DNA from: Oscillospiraceae bacterium
GTDB taxonomy: Bacteria > Bacillota > Clostridia > Oscillospirales > Oscillospiraceae
Reading direction: 5' to 3'
NCBI GenBank assembly: GCA_017936205.1
Contig: JAGBGB010000118.1
Location: 1 to 8,987, forward strand
Length of the DNA stretch: 8,987 nucleotides
The notes beneath the pieces were generated by a model. That model made no database searches, was not told the DNA's origin, and worked only from the letters and a program-made list of their open reading frames with translations. The position numbers were made by a program, and so were the translations under genes. Position 1 is the first letter of the stretch, and each line of letters starts with the position of its first letter. Shown here piece by piece: positions 6,052 through 8,987 of the stretch.

Positions 6052-6921
6052 TTATCCCACCATAGCAACTAACAGCCTGTCGAAGATCTTACCTCCAAAA
6101 GACCGGCGATTGAAACGGAAGCAGAATTCGCTAAGATACATTTGCAGATGTTTTGTGCTGGTGCCATGATATGTGCCGTTAATAAATGCCTTTGCATTTG
6201 CGATTATCTGGTGTAACCATTTCAAATGTTTGCTATTCGGGTTAAAGTCCTCTGATTCATGGATATAGTTTTTAGCTAAAGGTTTAATATAGCTTCTAAA
6301 ACTATCTGTTTGCACAGTGCTGCCAGGAGCAATGTTGTTTGTAACGAAATTCTGGACGGATGGTATTTGTATATTATCAGTTACTTGCATTTTGAGATAG
6401 ATCGGAGTATGTTCCTTGCTCATAGAAACTGCCACAAATACGCCTTGATTTCCTGCCTTTCTACCTCTATTTCCCTTGATTTTAGCACCAAAATACGAAT
6501 CATCTAATTCTACAACTCCGCACAGTGTGTAGTGCGCGTCTCGCATTCTCATAGCTTCCCGGATCCGCTTTAGCATATACCATGCTGATTTATAGCTTAC
6601 TTCGATCTTGCCAGACAGTGCTAAAGCAGAAATCCCACGCTTGTCACAAGATACAAGGTAGATAGCCCAAAACCACTTGTGCAGAGGTAGATGGGTACTA
6701 TGCATGATGGTATTAGCAGTCAAAGAGGTCTGATGACGGCACTTCGTACACTGATAGCGGCCGAAGCCTTTTAGGGTATAGCAATGCTGATTGCCGCACA
6801 CGGGGCATACAAACCCATCTTTCCACTTGAAAGAGTACAGATATTCTCTGCAAGCTTCTTCGTTAGGGAAACGTTCAACAAATTTGTAGAAACTTAGTGT
6901 TTTTCGAGTTCTTTTAGACAT
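6052..6921 (-). CDS. IS1595-family transposase (zinc ribbon plus ISXO2-like DDE domain)
   Basis: Catalyses movement of the surrounding insertion sequence. An N-terminal zinc ribbon has CPVC (39-42) and CTKC (58-61). The helical segment LPLHKWFWAIYLVS (about 79-92) is typical of the family. The catalytic domain carries ELDDSYFG (139-146), QTDSF (205-209), the ANAK segment with Asn242/Lys244, then GTYHG and the C-terminal YLSEFCFRFNRR (263-274). This matches the DD(N/E)K arrangement of ISXO2-type transposases. I take the ATG at 6921 as the start (289 aa): AAGGACGGTG lies 6 nt upstream and the protein then begins MSKRTRK. An in-frame GTG at 6930 would add three residues. Length and motifs indicate an intact protein. 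A TATACT -10-like box lies near 6950-6945 on the minus strand, without a clear -35. Confidence 0.93.
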   Translation of the reverse strand: MSKRTRKTLSFYKFVERFPNEEACREYLYSFKWKDGFVCPVCGNQHCYTLKGFGRYQCTKCRHQTSLTANTIMHSTHLPLHKWFWAIYLVSCDKRGISALALSGKIEVSYKSAWYMLKRIREAMRMRDAHYTLCGVVELDDSYFGAKIKGNRGRKAGNQGVFVAVSMSKEHTPIYLKMQVTDNIQIPSVQNFVTNNIAPGSTVQTDSFRSYIKPLAKNYIHESEDFNPNSKHLKWLHQIIANAKAFINGTYHGTSTKHLQMYLSEFCFRFNRRSFGGKIFDRLLVAMVG

Positions 6922-7000
6922 AACTAACACCGTCCTTTGGTATTAGTATATCATATCACCTGTCCTATAAATCGGACTTTGAGAACTATATTTTGTGGTA

Positions 7001-7035
7001 TGCTTACTAAAGGTGATAACCTAAATCGGAATTTG
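7001..7035 (-). repeat. Right terminal inverted repeat of the IS
   Basis: Forward strand runs TGCTTACTAAAGG to CGGAATTTG. It is a perfect inverted copy of 6000-6034. Similarity fades just inside (TACCACAAAATATA against AACTACAATATA). Confidence 0.93.
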
Positions 7036-7140
7036 TTTTTTGTGTATAATGTTCCTTCTTGATTATGTGGATTTTATCTTGCGATCTGTAGAGAATCGTA
7101 GTGACTGCACAAATATGAAAGGATAGGGAGGAAAACAGAT

Positions 7141-7305
7141 ATGATTTACGGCTATGTAAGGGTGTCCACAAGGGAGCAGGGAAAGCTGTCTGCAAGAGGG
7201 GCTGCCAAAGAACTGAGCGTGAGCCATAACACTTTCTTAAAATGGGCAAGTATGAAAATCGTGGAGAAAAAAGTGCACTTTTTTTACCAAATAAAAAAAC
7301 CTTAA
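7141..7305 (+). pseudogene. Internally deleted serine recombinase (resolvase/invertase) remnant, in frame
   Basis: A 54-codon ORF with ATG, good SD (GGGAGG, 9-10 nt upstream) and TAA. Residues 1-13 (MIYGYVRVSTREQ) are the N-terminal start of resolvase/invertase serine recombinases, including the nucleophile Ser in RVST. Residue 14 onwards (GKLSARGAAKELSVSHNTF) matches the C-terminal helix-turn-helix of the same family. The roughly 130-170 residues normally between them, carrying the rest of the catalytic core and dimer interface, are missing, with no frameshift. The last residues (about 41-54) run into an AT-rich palindrome and are probably not original. It cannot be an active recombinase. 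Because frame, SD and HTH survive, it could still make a small DNA-binding peptide, but a decaying relic is the simpler reading. Confidence 0.75.
7267..7284. repeat. Palindrome centred on GTGCAC, copy 1
   Basis: AAAAAAGTGCACTTTTTT is an 18-bp perfect palindrome within the 3' end of the recombinase remnant. It shares the core AAAGTGCACTTT with the palindrome at 7358-7385. Followed by one further T then ACC, it could also serve as a weak terminator hairpin for the remnant, although the ORF continues 21 nt past it. Confidence 0.6.
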
Positions 7306-7357
7306 AATTTGAAAAGTATCGTATTATCAAACTTTACATAACAAACAACTATTATAC

Positions 7358-7385
7358 TGGTCATGAAAGTGCACTTTCATGACCA
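7358..7385. repeat. 28-bp perfect palindrome centred on GTGCAC, copy 2
   Basis: TGGTCATGAAAGTG (7358-7371) is followed directly by its exact reverse complement (7372-7385). No T-run follows on either strand, so it is not a standard terminator. It ends 7 bp before the -35 box of the surface-protein promoter, a position suited to a dimeric regulator's operator. The core is 96 bp from the matching core at 7270-7281. Confidence 0.8.
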
Positions 7386-7392
7386 AACAGTA

Positions 7393-7421
7393 TTGCAATT
7401 TGGAAAGTTTTATTATATGAT
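7393..7421 (+). promoter_or_regulatory. Promoter of the secreted-protein gene
   Basis: TTGCAA (7393-7398), a 17-bp spacer and TATGAT (7416-7421, 5/6) give a plausible sigma-A promoter with a start near 7428 and a leader of about 72 nt. The leader contains a poor hairpin (GTTGG...CCAAC, 7440-7468), a GGTTAACC palindrome (7475-7482) and the SD AGGAGGT (7488-7494). The rest of the AT-rich stretch 7306-7392 holds only the 28-bp palindrome. Confidence 0.6.
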
Positions 7422-7499
7422 AAAATAGTTATGGAATGTCGTTGGGGAAAAAGGTATACTTTTCCAACCAAGACGGTTAACCATATAGGAGGTAAACTT

Positions 7500-8987
7500 A
7501 TGAATCTAAAATTATGTTTGAAACGCAGCCTATGCTTTCTTCTGCTTCTGAGCATGCTCGTGGGCTTCCTGCCTGCACAGGCTCAGGCGGCAGAAGAAAG
7601 AGCTGCAACACCCACCGAGGCAGCAAGCAGCACCCTCGAAGCCAAGGCAGCAGAGCTTTTGAATAAGATCAACAATCTGCCTGAGGGCGGAGACTGGAAC
7701 GGACAGCTATATCTGCCCGAAGAATCGGGATACCATCTGAATGGTTTGCGGGGCTCTTATTATCTCGCACGAAAGGACAGCACCAACAAGTTCTACATTC
7801 TGGATGGCAGAGGAAATGTAACCAACGGAACTGCCAATGCCGTAGGTCCTGTTACTATGATGTACCCCACCATTGCCATTACCGGAGGCGTGACCCCCGA
7901 TATGGCAGTCACTCTTGTTCCCAGAGGACAGAACGGATACTCTACTTTCTCTATTTTGATGAAAGGCAAGGACAAGGTTCTTTACTTAGACATGGACACC
8001 ATAGACACGAACACCCCTCAGGTGAATGTGGAGGTGCAGAACCGTTCCGCCAATACTCCCTCCCTGTGGATCTCCCATGATTGCTCAGATAAATGGGCGC
8101 TCCGAATTCGTCACGGCATTGCAGGAAAGACACCCAAAGAGCACTGCCTAGCCTTCCACGAAGAGGGAAAGTATTTCTACTGGACCAACGAGCATACAGA
8201 GCCGGATACAAATGTTCTGCGGGATAATTATCAAACCAAGGTATTTCTCTACAGAATATGGTCCACAAAAGAGCTCCGTGCCACTATGGATCGGGTAAAA
8301 GGATACCTGCAGACACCTACTTCCTATCCTCAGGATCAGTATGAGACATTCCTGAGTACAGTGGAGTCCGCCATTACGACCTTTGAAAAGCGCAACGGCT
8401 TCCCCCAGAAGGAAGCTGATACACCCAGATTCGGGGATCATCACCAGGAAGAGCTGGACCGATTGAATATGGAGCTGCTGAGCTATGTGACCCTTTTCGA
8501 TTCAAAAGAGGAATATATTGACATTCCCATAGAGATCCTGGATTTCCGTGCAGATAATGTTCTGTTCCAAAGCACCGCTTATTATGGTCTGCGATTTGAC
8601 AAGAGAGATTTTGTGGTGGGCACGGAAAGATACAATCTGTACAAGGATCTTCTCAACCTTCCGGGACAGCTTTGGCCTACTCCGCCGGCTCTTCTTACAG
8701 CGGACGCCGCTTCCTATGTCAGAGAAGGCCTAACCAAGCCTGCGCTGGTAAACGGCAATCTGGTCTACGAAGAAGGAACCATAGACTATGTGGCACACGC
8801 CCTTACCAAAATTCCTATTGCAGCCACATACGATACCTTAGTTCCCGGTTGGAACGACAGCTTCCGCACTTTGCAGAATAGCGAAGGCTTTATCCTCGGC
8901 TCTTGGGCGGATACCCAGAAAAAGATCGTGGATGAAACCGGGCGGATCACAGGAAGGAACGGAGATCATCTGCCCTACAGCAGCGTC
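7500..8987 (+). CDS. Large secreted/surface protein, N-terminal part (truncated by window end)
   Basis: An uninterrupted frame of 496 codons begins at ATG 7500 (AGGAGGT 5 nt upstream) and is still open at the last base. Residues 1-31 are a classic signal peptide: Lys/Arg-rich start, hydrophobic LCFLLLLSMLVGFLP (11-25), and cleavage signal AQAQAA (26-31). An Ala/Glu-rich linker follows. Residues about 50-250 are rich in aromatic, Gly and Asn residues and look beta-structured. Residues about 255-335 are charged and helical, with a spacing like small helical modules of cell-surface proteins. Then IDIPIEILDFRADNVLFQ (340-357) resembles the start of fibro-slime/adhesin-like domains in exported clostridial proteins. 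I recognise this only by general pattern. No cell-wall sorting signal is visible because the C-terminus lies outside. The role is probably surface-associated; enzyme activity cannot be excluded. Confidence 0.8.
   Translation, partial: MNLKLCLKRSLCFLLLLSMLVGFLPAQAQAAEERAATPTEAASSTLEAKAAELLNKINNLPEGGDWNGQLYLPEESGYHLNGLRGSYYLARKDSTNKFYILDGRGNVTNGTANAVGPVTMMYPTIAITGGVTPDMAVTLVPRGQNGYSTFSILMKGKDKVLYLDMDTIDTNTPQVNVEVQNRSANTPSLWISHDCSDKWALRIRHGIAGKTPKEHCLAFHEEGKYFYWTNEHTEPDTNVLRDNYQTKVFLYRIWSTKELRATMDRVKGYLQTPTSYPQDQYETFLSTVESAITTFEKRNGFPQKEADTPRFGDHHQEELDRLNMELLSYVTLFDSKEEYIDIPIEILDFRADNVLFQSTAYYGLRFDKRDFVVGTERYNLYKDLLNLPGQLWPTPPALLTADAASYVREGLTKPALVNGNLVYEEGTIDYVAHALTKIPIAATYDTLVPGWNDSFRTLQNSEGFILGSWADTQKKIVDETGRITGRNGDHLPYSSV

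Larger units (their letters stand above)
6000..7035 (-). mobile_element. Complete IS1595-family (ISXO2-like) insertion sequence
   Basis: A 1036-bp element bounded by perfect 35-bp inverted repeats and holding one transposase gene on the minus strand, with no passenger gene. Size and organisation fit the IS1595 family. The element is visibly more AT-rich than the flanking genes, consistent with recent arrival. Expected 8-bp target duplications are not exact: 5992-5999 reads TCCTTCGT and 7036-7043 reads TTTTTTGT, matching at 5 of 8 positions. The ORF is intact, so it may still be active. Confidence 0.9.

Noticed and set aside
7045..7050. TATAAT just outside the right end of the IS as a promoter for the recombinase remnant
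   Set aside because: No acceptable -35 at 16-18 bp on either side of the IS boundary, and no extended -10. Kept only as a chance match in AT-rich DNA.
7007..7330. Minus-strand ORF of 107 codons
   Set aside because: It runs from the AT-rich spacer through the recombinase remnant into the IS terminal repeat, so it spans a recent junction. It has no family features.
7358..7385. Rho-independent terminator
   Set aside because: The palindrome has no loop beyond its own centre and no T-run on either side. Its place just upstream of a promoter fits an operator better.
8148..8444. Minus-strand ORF of 98 codons (and others at 7793-7975 and 7951-8268)
   Set aside because: Shadows of the long plus-strand secreted-protein frame, which has a start, SD, signal peptide and no stops to the window end.

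Overview
The window looks like a chromosomal stretch from a Gram-positive gut-type Clostridia (Oscillospiraceae/Ruminococcaceae-like). The basis is Bacillus/Clostridium-style ribosome binding sites (AGGAGG, once a full 12-nt anti-SD match), a TTG start, consensus sigma-A promoters, a tRNA with encoded CCA, and genes for an FHA-SEDS protein, a WYL regulator and a large exported protein. This placement is an inference from style, not from a search.

Left part (1-430): a compact array of small hairpins with four GAAATA arms followed by four TATTTC arms (34-201), then a strong hairpin terminator and a tRNA-Ser(GGA) on the minus strand with a near-textbook promoter. At the extreme left edge there is a possible extended -10 box and SD-like sequence reading out of the window.

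Core part (428-4822, minus strand): a three-gene operon transcribed leftwards, made of an AI-2E/PerM-family membrane protein, an FHA-fused SEDS glycosyltransferase (RodA/FtsW/SpoVE family) and a short class B penicillin-binding protein. The last two overlap by 8 nt and form a cognate polymerase/transpeptidase pair for peptidoglycan synthesis. The FHA domain suggests control by Ser/Thr phosphorylation. Divergent from the operon (4947-5927, plus) is a WYL-domain transcription regulator. The shared intergenic region carries a clear operon promoter and an inverted repeat over the regulator's own start region.

Right part (5928-8987): a hairpin without a U-tract, then a complete IS1595-family (ISXO2-like) insertion sequence of 1036 bp with perfect 35-bp terminal inverted repeats. 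It is followed by a 54-codon remnant of a serine recombinase whose N-terminal catalytic tip is joined in frame to its C-terminal helix-turn-helix. Next comes an AT-rich spacer with two palindromes sharing the same 12-bp core, 96 bp apart, and a promoter. Last is the 5' part of a long secreted protein gene (496 codons visible, open at the window end). This right part has the look of an accessory, rearranged region next to a conserved cell-wall locus.

No complete new defence or biosynthetic system is visible. The least explained items are the GAAATA/TATTTC hairpin array and the recombinase-remnant/twin-palindrome arrangement upstream of the surface-protein gene.
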